The position numbers and the translations under genes were made by a program. The notes beneath the pieces are model-generated. The model was given only the letters and a program-made list of their open reading frames with translations, was not told the origin of the DNA and did not search any database. Below, piece after piece: positions 36,432-45,575 of a stretch of 64,000 bases of DNA. The stretch's first letter is position 1, and every line of letters begins with the position of its first letter. The stretch is from Salinicola corii (GTDB taxonomy: Bacteria > Pseudomonadota > Gammaproteobacteria > Pseudomonadales > Halomonadaceae): the NCBI RefSeq assembly GCF_008298015.1, contig NZ_VTPX01000005.1, positions 62,001 to 126,000 on the forward strand. The letters are read 5' to 3'.

Positions 36432-38339
36432 ATGAGTCGCTATCAGGACGAGTACCGCACCTCGATCGAGGATCCGGAAACCTTCTGGATGCGTCAGTCG
36501 CGACGCCTTCCCTGGTTCGCGCCACCGTCCCGGGCGCTCGCCTACGACGCGAGCGGACACGCCCGCTGGTTCGGCGATGGCGAGCTCAATCTGTGTCACG
36601 CCGCCCTCGACCACCACGTCGAGCAGGGGCACGGCGAGCGCACCGCGATCTACTGGGACTCTCCGCTCAGCGGCCAGCAGCGGCGCTACAGCTATCGTGA
36701 GCTGCGCGACACCACCGCCCGCTGCGCCGGCGCGCTACGCGGGCTGGGCGTCACCCCGGGCGATCGCGTGGTGATCTACTTGCCGATGGTGCCGGAAGCG
36801 CTGATCGCGATGCTGGCCTGCGCGCGTCTCGGCGCCATCCACTCGGTGGTGTTCGGCGGTTTCGCGCCGCGGGAGCTGGCCGCGCGGATCGAGGATGCCA
36901 AGCCCAGGGTGGTGATCGCCGCCTCCTGCGGGCTCGAACCCGACCGGGTGATACCCTACCAGCCGATCGTACGCGAGGCGCTGTCGCGCAGCGCCCATGC
37001 GGTGGCCCACTGCGTCTATCTGCAGCGCGACGCCTGCCGCGCCGAGATCGGCCCCAACGAAGCGGCCTGGGAGACGCTGATGACGGCGGCCGAGCCCGCC
37101 GACTGCGTACCGGTGAAGGCCACCGACCCGCTCTACATCCTCTACACCTCCGGCACCACCGGAAAACCCAAGGGCGTGGTGCGCGATACCGGCGGCTACG
37201 CGGTGGCACTGCACTACTCGATGGAGACGATCTACGACATTGCCCCGGGAGACGTCTTCTTCTCCGCCTCCGACGTGGGCTGGGTGGTCGGCCACTCCTA
37301 CATCGTCTACGGTCCGCTGCTGCGCGGCGCCACCAGCGTGGTCTACGAGGGCAAGCCGGTGCGTACCCCCGATGCCGGCGCCTTCTGGCGGGTGATCGAC
37401 GAGTATCGGGTGAAGAGCTTCTTCACCGCCCCGACGGCCTTCCGCGCGATCAAGAAGGAGGATCCCGAGGCCCGCCAGATGGAGGGCTACGATCTCTCCT
37501 GCCTGCGCTCGCTGTTCCTGGCCGGGGAGCGCCTCGACCCGCCCACCTACCACTGGCTCAAGGCGCATCTCGACGTTCCCATCGTCGATCACTGGTGGCA
37601 GACCGAGACCGGCTGGGCGATCGCCGCCGATCCGCTGGGGCTCGACCCCGTGCCGACCCGCGCCGGCTCAGCCACCTTTCCGGTGCCGGGCTACGATGTG
37701 CGCATCCTCGACCGCCACGGCGAGGAGGTGGGCGCCCTGACCGAGGGCAGCGTGGTGATCAAGCAGCTGCTGCCGCCGGGCTGCCTCGCCGGCATCTGGG
37801 GCGACCCCGAGCGCCTGCACTCGGCCTACCTGGCGACCTATCCGGGTTACTACCTCACCGGTGACGGTGGCTATTTCGACGAGGACGGCTACCTGTTCGT
37901 GATGGGCCGTACCGACGACGTGATCAACGTCGCCGGCCACCGGCTCTCCACCGGCGAGATGGAAGAGGTGCTCGGCTCGCATCCAGCGGTGGCCGAGTGC
38001 GCGGTGATCGGGACGCAGGACGCGCTGAAGGGGCAACTGCCGCTGGGCCTGGTGATTCCCAAGGATGGCTTCGATGGCGACGAGGCGAAGCTGGAGCGGG
38101 AGCTTATCGCCCTGGTGCGGGAACGGATCGGCCCGGTGGCGAGCTTCAGGCAGGTCCGGGTCGTGGATCGGCTGCCCAAAACCCGCTCCGGCAAGATCCT
38201 GCGTCGCGCGCTGCGCCAGCTCGCCGACGGGGAGACCTTCGACGTGCCCGCCACCATCGACGACCCGACCAGCCTGGAGGACGTTCGCCAGGCCATCGCC
38301 ACTCTGCATGGGGCCGAATCCGCGGAGCGGGATGATTGA
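36432..38339 (+). CDS. prpE: Propionate-CoA ligase (acyl-CoA synthetase, PrpE-like)
   Basis: A 635-residue AMP-forming ligase that activates propionate (or acetate) with CoA. Its motifs are LYTSGTTGKPKGVVRDTGGY, the adenylate-binding HWWQTETGWAI, YYLTGDGGYFDEDG, and the catalytic-Lys motif PKTRSGKILRR. The VRDTGGY segment is more PrpE-like than Acs-like. ATG 36432 has GGGAGG 6 bases upstream; an upstream frame to 36291 is not supported. No prpBCD genes are near, so it works alone here. Confidence 0.92.
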   Translation: MSRYQDEYRTSIEDPETFWMRQSRRLPWFAPPSRALAYDASGHARWFGDGELNLCHAALDHHVEQGHGERTAIYWDSPLSGQQRRYSYRELRDTTARCAGALRGLGVTPGDRVVIYLPMVPEALIAMLACARLGAIHSVVFGGFAPRELAARIEDAKPRVVIAASCGLEPDRVIPYQPIVREALSRSAHAVAHCVYLQRDACRAEIGPNEAAWETLMTAAEPADCVPVKATDPLYILYTSGTTGKPKGVVRDTGGYAVALHYSMETIYDIAPGDVFFSASDVGWVVGHSYIVYGPLLRGATSVVYEGKPVRTPDAGAFWRVIDEYRVKSFFTAPTAFRAIKKEDPEARQMEGYDLSCLRSLFLAGERLDPPTYHWLKAHLDVPIVDHWWQTETGWAIAADPLGLDPVPTRAGSATFPVPGYDVRILDRHGEEVGALTEGSVVIKQLLPPGCLAGIWGDPERLHSAYLATYPGYYLTGDGGYFDEDGYLFVMGRTDDVINVAGHRLSTGEMEEVLGSHPAVAECAVIGTQDALKGQLPLGLVIPKDGFDGDEAKLERELIALVRERIGPVASFRQVRVVDRLPKTRSGKILRRALRQLADGETFDVPATIDDPTSLEDVRQAIATLHGAESAERDD

Positions 38340-38457
38340 CGCAGCAGGCCGTTCGGTCAGCATGCGGATCGCTGCCGAACATCACCACCCCGAGCTCGAT
38401 TTCCACGAGGCGGCCCTGGCGCCTACCCTGGAGGCGCCGGACGTCTCCGGGAACGGC

Positions 38458-39558
38458 CTAGCCGAATAGCCCTTTCAAGGTATGCGGCTGGCTACGCAGA
38501 TACTGCTTGGGCGCGTGCACGCTGGCGCCGAGCTTGGCGGCGGCGTGCCACGGCCAGCGCGGATCGAAGAGCATGCCGCGGGCCAGCGCCACGGCGTCGG
38601 CTTCACCGCTGAAGACGATGCCTTCGGCCTGCTCCGGCTCGGTGATCAGACCCACCGCGATCACCGGCATGGCGATCTCCTGCTTCATGCGACGGGCGAA
38701 CGGCACCTGATAGCTGGGGCCGACATCGAGCGCCTGACGTGGATCGAGACCGCCACCGGAGCAATCGATGAAGCTACAGCCTCGGGCATCGAGGGCCTTG
38801 GCCAGGGTCACGCTCTGCGCCAGATCCCAGCCGCCCTCGACCCAGTCGCTGCCGGAGATACGGATACCCACCGGCTTGTCTGCCGGGAACACCTCGCGCA
38901 CGGCATCGAAGATTTCCAGCACGATCCGCATGCGATTCTCGAGGCTGCCACCGTATTGGTCATCGCGCTGGTTGGAGAGCGGCGACAGGAATTCATGCAG
39001 CAGATAGCCATGGGCCGCGTGGAGCTCGATCAGATCGAAACCCAGGCGATCGGCACGCCTGGCTGACGCGACGAAGCCCGCCTTGAGCGCTTCGATGTCG
39101 TCGAGCGTCATGGCCCTCGGCGGACGCTGATCGTCCTGATAGGGCACCTCGGAAGGCGCCACGGTCTGCCATCCTCCGGCTTCCAGGCTCAACTGCGCGC
39201 CGCCTTCCCAGGGTGCCTGGCAGGAGGCCTTGCGGCCGGCGTGGCCGAGTTGAATGCCGATCGGCATCGGCGAATGGGCCCGTACCGCCTCCAGCGTGCG
39301 CGCCATCGCCTGCTCGTTGGCGTCGGAATAGAGCCCGACGTCCCCCGGGGTGATGCGCCCTTCCGGCGCCACCGCCGACGCCTCGATCACCAACAGCCCG
39401 GCGCCGGAGAGCGCCAGGTTGCCGAGATGGATGGTGTGCCAGTCGGTCATGTTGCCGTGCTCGTCGGCGGAGTACTGGCACATCGGTGAAATCATGATGC
39501 GATTGGCCAGCTCGAGCCCGGCGAGTTCGAGCGGCGTAAACAGCTTGGGAGAGGCCAT
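38458..39558 (-). CDS. NADH:flavin oxidoreductase, Old Yellow Enzyme family (YqjM/XenA type)
   Basis: A 366-residue FMN ene-reductase. C27 in ISPMCQYSA is the redox-tuning Cys of the thermophilic-like YqjM/XenA group, and ELHAAHGYLLHEFLSP holds the two substrate-binding histidines. QLGHAGRKAS and AVGLITEPEQAE are also conserved. It probably reduces activated alkenes or electrophiles. It lies downstream of the dksA2 and COG0523 genes on the same strand but is separated from them by a terminator at 39703, so it is likely a separate unit. Confidence 0.92.
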   Translation of the reverse strand: MASPKLFTPLELAGLELANRIMISPMCQYSADEHGNMTDWHTIHLGNLALSGAGLLVIEASAVAPEGRITPGDVGLYSDANEQAMARTLEAVRAHSPMPIGIQLGHAGRKASCQAPWEGGAQLSLEAGGWQTVAPSEVPYQDDQRPPRAMTLDDIEALKAGFVASARRADRLGFDLIELHAAHGYLLHEFLSPLSNQRDDQYGGSLENRMRIVLEIFDAVREVFPADKPVGIRISGSDWVEGGWDLAQSVTLAKALDARGCSFIDCSGGGLDPRQALDVGPSYQVPFARRMKQEIAMPVIAVGLITEPEQAEGIVFSGEADAVALARGMLFDPRWPWHAAAKLGASVHAPKQYLRSQPHTLKGLFG

Positions 39559-39702
39559 GAATCCTGTTCCTGAGATGGATGATGGCGAAAATGTAGCTTG
39601 CTAATAATTCTTTGGCAATGCCTGCCTCTCGATGACGAAAACAAAAACCCACCTAGGTGGTCGTCGAGGTCGCGAAGTGGGCATCCGGAGAACGGCGACC
39701 AT

Positions 39703-39739
39703 AAAAAACCCCGGTGAAGCCCACGAGGGACTACCGGGG
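39703..39739 (-). terminator. Rho-independent terminator of the dksA2-COG0523 unit
   Basis: On the minus strand a stem CCCCGGT with ACCGGGG (39709-39739) encloses an inner CCC/GGG pairing and is followed by six T (39703-39708). It lies 59 bases after the COG0523 gene. Another hairpin, GGCGGC with GCCGCC (39769-39788), precedes it. Confidence 0.85.
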
Positions 39740-39797
39740 AAGCTCTGGTGGAGACCAGACCACAGCGAGGCGGCACCAGCGAGCCGCCACGATGGAC

Positions 39798-40997
<1,200 letters not shown>

Positions 40998-41078
40998 GGA
41001 TTCCTCCAGCAAGGTAGGTCCGGGTCGGCCTCGGTATCGAATGGGCCATGGATGTTGGGGTCGCCGGCACTCGGCGTG

Positions 41079-41510
41079 TCAGGCGCTGTGCCGCCTGGCG
41101 TAGTGATGCTCGCGCTGCTCCTGACGCTGCTTGGCCTCGAGACACAGCGTGGCGGTGGGTCTCAGCAGCAATCGCCGCAGGCCGATGGGCGCGCCGGTCT
41201 CTTCGCAGAAGCCGTAGTCGCCCTCATTCAGCCGCTTCAGCGTGCCGACGATCTTGCGCAGCAGGCGTGTCTCGCGGTCGGCCTGGCGCAGCAGCAGACG
41301 CAGCGTCTCCTCGTTGGCGGCCAGATCGGCTTCGTCGCCAGCACCACGGCTGTCGACGATGGTGCGGCGGGTCTCTTCCAGCGCGGCTTCCAGCTCAGCC
41401 TGCTCCGCCAGTAGACGCCGCCTGAAGAAGTCGAGCTGAGCCTCGTTCATGTAGGCGCCTTCGGGCATTGCCAGCAGTTGGCTCTCATCCTCGATAAACG
41501 GTAACGGCAT
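41079..41510 (-). CDS. Zinc-independent DksA paralogue (DksA2)
   Basis: A 143-residue RNA-polymerase-binding DksA/TraR family protein that works with ppGpp in the stringent response. The coiled-coil tip motif DxxDxA is present (D59, D62, A64). The usual four-Cys zinc finger is reduced to C102-x-x-T105 and C123-x-x-A126, the same Cys/Thr and Cys/Ala pattern reported for the zinc-independent DksA2 of Pseudomonas aeruginosa. A strong Zur box 29 bases upstream explains its use under zinc limitation. Confidence 0.93.
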   Translation of the reverse strand: MPLPFIEDESQLLAMPEGAYMNEAQLDFFRRRLLAEQAELEAALEETRRTIVDSRGAGDEADLAANEETLRLLLRQADRETRLLRKIVGTLKRLNEGDYGFCEETGAPIGLRRLLLRPTATLCLEAKQRQEQREHHYARRHSA

Positions 41511-41538
41511 GGCGGCCTCCTCGGGAGCGTCTCGACCA

Positions 41539-41563
41539 TTTAATGTTATAACATAACATTAAA
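41539..41563. promoter_or_regulatory. Strong Zur box upstream of dksA2
   Basis: A perfect inverted repeat with 11-base arms (TTTAATGTTAT and ATAACATTAAA) around AAC lies 29 bases upstream of the dksA2 start. It is the longest of three GTTAT-N3-ATAAC boxes in the window. Confidence 0.9.
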
Positions 41564-41658
41564 AACGCCAACACTCTTCTCTCCCTGCTCGGAAACGAAC
41601 ATGAAATGCAGTCATTAGCGAAAGTCGAATGCGCTTTGCGGCGGATTTTGCCCACACT

Positions 41659-41676
41659 GTGACAAAACCATGACAC
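41659..41676 (-). promoter_or_regulatory. Pho-box-like direct repeat
   Basis: On the minus strand the sequence reads GTGTCAT-GGTT-TTGTCAC, the 7-4-7 layout of a PhoB site (compare CTGTCAT-N4-TTGTCAC in E. coli phoA). It lies 225 bases upstream of phnD but points toward dksA2, and a MITE-like element separates it from phnD. The functional assignment is therefore tentative. Confidence 0.4.
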
Positions 41677-41691
41677 CGAAAGCGTCCCTAA

Positions 41692-41836
41692 AGGAAATAC
41701 TGAATAAATCGACGAGCAGGATGAAGCGCAAGGCGCACGGAGCACAGAAGGCGAGACATAACATGGGGTTAGGCGAGTCTTCGAGCACCGCGCAACGCAG
41801 CAATTCGCCTGCGCAGGCATTTATGCAGTGTTTCCT
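41692..41836. mobile_element. MITE-like element with terminal inverted repeats
   Basis: The ends AGGAAATACTGAATAAAT (41692-41709) and ATTTATGCAGTGTTTCCT (41819-41836) are inverted repeats with 16 of 18 matches. They enclose about 110 bases without coding capacity. This is the structure of a miniature inverted-repeat element derived from an insertion sequence. No clear target duplication could be fixed, and no transposase is present in the window. Confidence 0.6.
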
Positions 41837-41900
41837 AAAAAGATCGACAACTCGCGCGGTCGGTGTCGCCTATAACAACCTCCGTCCCAGGAGATCCGCC

Positions 41901-42911
41901 ATGCCACGACGTCTCGAACCCTCCAGCTCCCTCTCGCTACGCCTGCCGCTTTCCCTGTTGGCCACGCTGCTACTCGGCTGCGGCCTCAGCGTTGCGGCAC
42001 AGGCCGCCGAGGAGTGCCCGCAGCGCGGGGATCTGGCGCCCATGTACTGCGATGCCGACGGCGACCTGGTCGCGGATGCGCCGAGCGACGAATCCCAACT
42101 CCTCGATCCCGATCCGCTGGTCTTCGCCTACACCCCGGTCGAGGATCCGGCGATCTACGCCGATATCTGGGAACCGTTCATCGAGCACCTCCGCGACGTG
42201 ACCGGCAAGGACGTGCGCTTCTACGCCGTGCAGTCCAACGCCGCCGAGATCGAAGCGATGCGCAGCGGGCGCATCCAGGTCGCGGGCTTCTCCACCGGGC
42301 CGACGCCATTCGCGGTCAATCTCGCCGGGGCGGTGCCGTTCGCGATCATGGGCAGCGACGATGGCGAGTTCGGCTACACCCTGCAGGTCTACACCCGCAA
42401 GGACAGCGGCATCGACGAGCTGAGCGACCTAAAGGGCAAGCGCGTCGCGCACACCTCGCCCACGTCCAACTCCGGCAACCTGGCGCCACGCGCCCTGTTC
42501 CCCGAGCAGGGCATCACCCCCGACGAGGACTACGAGGTGGTCTATTCGGGCTCTCACGATCAGTCGATGCTGGGCGTGGTCGCGGGTGACTATGACGCCG
42601 CGCCGGTCGCCTCCGAGGTGGTCGATCGCATGGCCGAACGCGGTCTCTACGACCCGGAAGAGGTCAAGATCGTGTTCGAATCCAAGCGTTTCCCCACCAC
42701 CTCCTATACCTACGCCTACAACCTCAAGCCCGAGCTGATCGACAAGATCAAGGAAGCCTTCTTCAGCTTCGACATGAAAGGTACCGAACTGGGCGAGGAG
42801 TTCGACGGCGTGACCAAGTTCGTCCCGGTGACATACCAGAAGGATTGGGAAGTGATTCGTGACATCCAGGATGCCAACGGCGTCGTCTACTCACAGGAAA
42901 ACATCGAATAG
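41901..42911 (+). CDS. phnD: Phosphate/phosphite/phosphonate ABC transporter binding protein
   Basis: A 336-residue periplasmic binding protein of the PhnD family. A signal peptide covers about residues 12-36 (LLLGCG could also be a lipobox). The mature N-terminus has an unusual acidic stretch with C39, C50 and D51-A-D53-G-D55-L-V-A-D59, resembling a calcium-binding loop. The binding domain follows from LVFAYTPVEDP, with VAGFSTGPTPF and SGSHDQSMLGV. The ribosome site is AGGAG. The ligand could be phosphonate, phosphite or phosphate. The last codons and stop are duplicated downstream in a 26-base tandem repeat. Confidence 0.9.
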   Translation: MPRRLEPSSSLSLRLPLSLLATLLLGCGLSVAAQAAEECPQRGDLAPMYCDADGDLVADAPSDESQLLDPDPLVFAYTPVEDPAIYADIWEPFIEHLRDVTGKDVRFYAVQSNAAEIEAMRSGRIQVAGFSTGPTPFAVNLAGAVPFAIMGSDDGEFGYTLQVYTRKDSGIDELSDLKGKRVAHTSPTSNSGNLAPRALFPEQGITPDEDYEVVYSGSHDQSMLGVVAGDYDAAPVASEVVDRMAERGLYDPEEVKIVFESKRFPTTSYTYAYNLKPELIDKIKEAFFSFDMKGTELGEEFDGVTKFVPVTYQKDWEVIRDIQDANGVVYSQENIE

Positions 42912-42942
42912 CCCGGTCACAGGAAAACATCGAATAGCCCGG
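42891..42942. repeat. 26-base perfect tandem duplication at the phnD stop
   Basis: Two identical 26-base units (42891-42916 and 42917-42942) lie head to tail, each containing the last phnD codons, TAG, and 7 following bases. The first copy's stop is used. This looks like recent slippage. Confidence 0.95.
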
Positions 42943-42979
42943 TTCGTGATTTAGCACGGTCATGCTGCAGAAAAACCGG

Positions 42980-43002
42980 ACGGCGCCGACACTCGGCGCC
43001 GT
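42980..43002 (+). terminator. Hairpin between phnD and phnC
   Basis: A perfect 10-base stem, ACGGCGCCGA with TCGGCGCCGT around CAC, is followed by TTTCTC. Such hairpins after binding-protein genes usually act as partial terminators or 3' stabilisers, giving more binding protein than membrane components. Confidence 0.7.
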
Positions 43003-43021
43003 TTCTCCACGAGGATCCCTC

Positions 43022-43819
43022 ATGCTGCGCATTCAGAATCTGGTCAAACGGTACGGCCATGGCGAGCCGGTGCTGCGCGGGCTCGATCTCGACGTTCCCG
43101 GCGAATCGGTGGTGTCGATCATTGGCGCCTCGGGAGCCGGCAAGAGCACCCTGCTGCGCTGCATCAACCGCCTGGTGGAACCCACGGGAGGCAGTATCGA
43201 GCTCAACGGCCTGGAGCTGACGTCTCTCAAACGCGAAGAGCTGCGCAAGGCGCGCCGGCGAATCGGGATGATCTTCCAGGGCTTCAACCTGGTGGACCGG
43301 CTGACGGTGATGGAGAACGTCCAGTGCGGGAGGCTGGGCTACATCCCCTACTGGCGGGCGGCGCTGCGCAAGTACCCGGCGGAAGACATCGAGCGCGCCT
43401 ATCACCTGATGGAGCGCGTCGGCATCGCCCACTACGCCAACAAGCGCGCCGATGCGCTCTCCGGCGGCGAGCGCCAGCGCGTCGGCGTGGTGCGTGCGTT
43501 GATGCAGCAACCGGAAATTCTGCTCGCCGACGAACCCACGGCCTCGCTGGACCCGGTCAGTTCGCGCCAGATCATGGAGCTGCTGCAGAATCTGTCCCGG
43601 GAGCTGTCGCTACCGGTACTGATCAATATCCACAACGTGGCCGAGGCACGGGAATACACCCAGCGCATCGTCGGCATGCGCTTCGGCAAGCTGATCTTCG
43701 ACGGCGTTCCCGCCGATCTGGATCAGGAAGCGATGGACGCCGTCTACAGCGGCACGCCGGGCGACGAGCGCCAACAAGCCGACGCTGGCCCGGCGCAGGC
43801 CAGGGCGGTGGTGTCATGA
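43022..43819 (+). CDS. phnC: Phosphonate-type ABC transporter ATP-binding protein
   Basis: A 265-residue ATPase with Walker A GASGAGKSTLLRC, Q-loop MIFQGFNLVDRL, signature LSGGERQR and Walker B ILLADEPTASLDP, matching PhnC. ATG 43022 has GAGGA at good spacing. An earlier in-frame ATG at 42962 would place the hairpin inside the gene and is rejected. The stop overlaps the next start as ATGA. Confidence 0.94.
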   Translation: MLRIQNLVKRYGHGEPVLRGLDLDVPGESVVSIIGASGAGKSTLLRCINRLVEPTGGSIELNGLELTSLKREELRKARRRIGMIFQGFNLVDRLTVMENVQCGRLGYIPYWRAALRKYPAEDIERAYHLMERVGIAHYANKRADALSGGERQRVGVVRALMQQPEILLADEPTASLDPVSSRQIMELLQNLSRELSLPVLINIHNVAEAREYTQRIVGMRFGKLIFDGVPADLDQEAMDAVYSGTPGDERQQADAGPAQARAVVS

Positions 43820-44634
43820 GCACGGGCACAGACCGGACAGCGCCTCCATCGCCACGACACTGGCGCAAGCCACCGTTCATCGCCAACCCGCTGCTGCGCT
43901 GGGGCCTGGTCGTCGGCGTCGCGATCTATGCCATCTGGGCGATCTCGATCCTGCCTTTCGATCTCGATCGCATCAGCCAGGGCATGACCCGAGCCGCACG
44001 CATCTTCTCCGGCGCCTTCCCGCCCAACTTCGACCGGTACGAACTGCTCATCGACGGCTTTCTCGAAAGCCTGCAGATCGCCATCCTGGCGACGCTTCTG
44101 GGTCTCGCGTTGAGCCTACCCATCGCGTTCATGGCGGCCCGCAACATCGCCGCCAGGCCGATCTACGTGATCGGGCGAGCGATCATCATTCTGGCGCGCA
44201 GTTTCCATCCGGTGATCGTGGCGATCCTGTTCGTCAAGGCCGTCGGTTTCGGTCCGGTGGCCGGCATCCTGACGCTGACGCTCTACTCGATCGGTTTCGT
44301 CGCCAAGATGCTGGCCGAACGGATCGAGGAGATCGACTGGGGTCAGGTGGAAGCGCTTCGGGCCAGCGGCACCCGCTATATCGGCGTGCTGCAGTTCGCC
44401 GTGCTGCCGCAGATCATGCCGCGCCAGATCGGCCTCGGCATCTATCAACTCGACAGCAACCTGCGGGCCTCGGCGGTGGTCGGCATCGTCGGCGCCGGCG
44501 GCATCGGCTCCACGCTGATGAACGCCTTCGGCCGCTACGACTACGACTTCGCGCTGGCGATCACGCTGGTGATCATCGGCGTGATTCTGGTCAGCGAAGC
44601 GATCAGCGGTCGGATCAGGAGGAACATCGGATGA
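43816..44634 (+). CDS. phnE: Phosphonate-type ABC transporter permease (first)
   Basis: A 272-residue permease with about six membrane segments. The PhnE motifs are SLPIAFMAARNIAARP, FVAKMLAERIEEIDWGQVEALRASG (the ATPase-contacting EAA loop) and VVGIVGAGGIG. The start overlaps phnC and the stop overlaps the second permease by 4 bases, so all three are translationally coupled. The frame is open upstream inside phnC, which is not meaningful. Confidence 0.93.
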   Translation: MSTGTDRTAPPSPRHWRKPPFIANPLLRWGLVVGVAIYAIWAISILPFDLDRISQGMTRAARIFSGAFPPNFDRYELLIDGFLESLQIAILATLLGLALSLPIAFMAARNIAARPIYVIGRAIIILARSFHPVIVAILFVKAVGFGPVAGILTLTLYSIGFVAKMLAERIEEIDWGQVEALRASGTRYIGVLQFAVLPQIMPRQIGLGIYQLDSNLRASAVVGIVGAGGIGSTLMNAFGRYDYDFALAITLVIIGVILVSEAISGRIRRNIG

Positions 44635-45431
44635 CGCAAACCGTTGCCGAGCGCGCCTGGGCGCGCTACACCCCGCAACAGCGCTGGAAGCGCTTCGCCA
44701 CGATGCTAGTGGTTGCCGCTGCCGTGGTGTGGGCGGTGGAGAGCATTGATATCATCTGGCCGTGGGTGTGGGATGCCCCGGCCCAGGTCGGCGACCTGTT
44801 CGGACGCATGGTGCCGCCGGACGTGAGCAATCTGCGAGCGATTCTGTGGGCACTGGTCGAGACGCTCAATATCGCCACGATCGCCACCTTCGTGGCCGTC
44901 TTCGTGTCGCTGCCGATCGCCTACATCGCGGCCCAGAACACGACACCCAACCGTTTCACCCTATGGCTGGGGCGCTTCATCCTGGTCTCGAGCCGGTCGG
45001 TCAACACGCTGATCTGGGCGCTGCTGTTCGTGGCGATCTTCGGTCCCGGCGTGCTGGCCGGCATCATCGCGATCATGTTCCGGTCGATCGGCTTTCTCGG
45101 CAAGCTGCTGGGCGAGGCGATCGAGGAGATCGACCGCCGCCCGGTGGAGGCGCTGGAAGCGACCGGCGCCTCGCGGGCCAAGGTGGTGCTCTACGCCATC
45201 GTGCCGCAGGTCATGCCGACCTTCTTCGCGGTCGGCATCCTGCGCTGGGACATCAACCTGCGCGAGTCGACGGTGCTCGGCTTGGTCGGCGCCGGCGGGA
45301 TCGGCGTGATCCTTCAGGGCGCCATCGACACGCTGGCGTGGCAGACCGTCGCCACCATCCTGCTGGCGATCATCGCCCTGGTCATCCTGGGCGAGGCACT
45401 GGCCGCCTGGCTGCGCAAGAAGGTCATCTGA
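44631..45431 (+). CDS. phnE: Phosphonate-type ABC transporter permease (second)
   Basis: A 266-residue permease paralogous to the preceding one. Its EAA-loop counterpart is LGEAIEEIDRRPVEALEATGAS, followed by TVLGLVGAGGIGVILQG. Two-permease PhnDCEE sets are common in phosphite and phosphonate importers. No C-P lyase, phosphite dehydrogenase or phosphonatase gene follows, so the imported compound cannot be named from this window. Confidence 0.93.
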   Translation: MTQTVAERAWARYTPQQRWKRFATMLVVAAAVVWAVESIDIIWPWVWDAPAQVGDLFGRMVPPDVSNLRAILWALVETLNIATIATFVAVFVSLPIAYIAAQNTTPNRFTLWLGRFILVSSRSVNTLIWALLFVAIFGPGVLAGIIAIMFRSIGFLGKLLGEAIEEIDRRPVEALEATGASRAKVVLYAIVPQVMPTFFAVGILRWDINLRESTVLGLVGAGGIGVILQGAIDTLAWQTVATILLAIIALVILGEALAAWLRKKVI

Positions 45432-45447
45432 TCCGGGACCTGCTTTT

Positions 45448-45467
45448 CCCGGCGTTCACGCGCCGGG
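45448..45467. terminator. Weak hairpin after the phn operon
   Basis: CCCGGCG pairs with CGCCGGG around TTCACG, 17 bases after the last permease stop. It has no T tract on the plus strand, so it is only a possible terminator. The region up to 45575 otherwise shows no gene. Confidence 0.4.
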
Positions 45468-45575
45468 GAAGGTCGCTTCGGCTTTTCCTAAGCATGACCC
45501 TATGTAAATGCTGGTTTCGCCGTGGCGGCCGGGATGCAAAGCTTGATCCATCCCGATCCTCGAGAGTCGCCCGGC

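Larger units (their letters stand above)
41511..41900. other. 390-base intergenic region between dksA2 and phnD
   Basis: This non-coding stretch between divergent genes holds, from left to right, the Zur box (41539-41563), a Pho-like direct repeat (41659-41676) and a MITE-like element with terminal inverted repeats (41692-41836). The phnD ribosome site follows near 41890. An open frame runs through it upstream of phnD, but without a ribosome site or recognisable protein. Confidence 0.7.

Noticed and set aside
42962-43021. Earlier phnC start
   Set aside because: It would place a 10-base-stem hairpin inside the coding region and has no ribosome site, while 43022 has GAGGA at good spacing.
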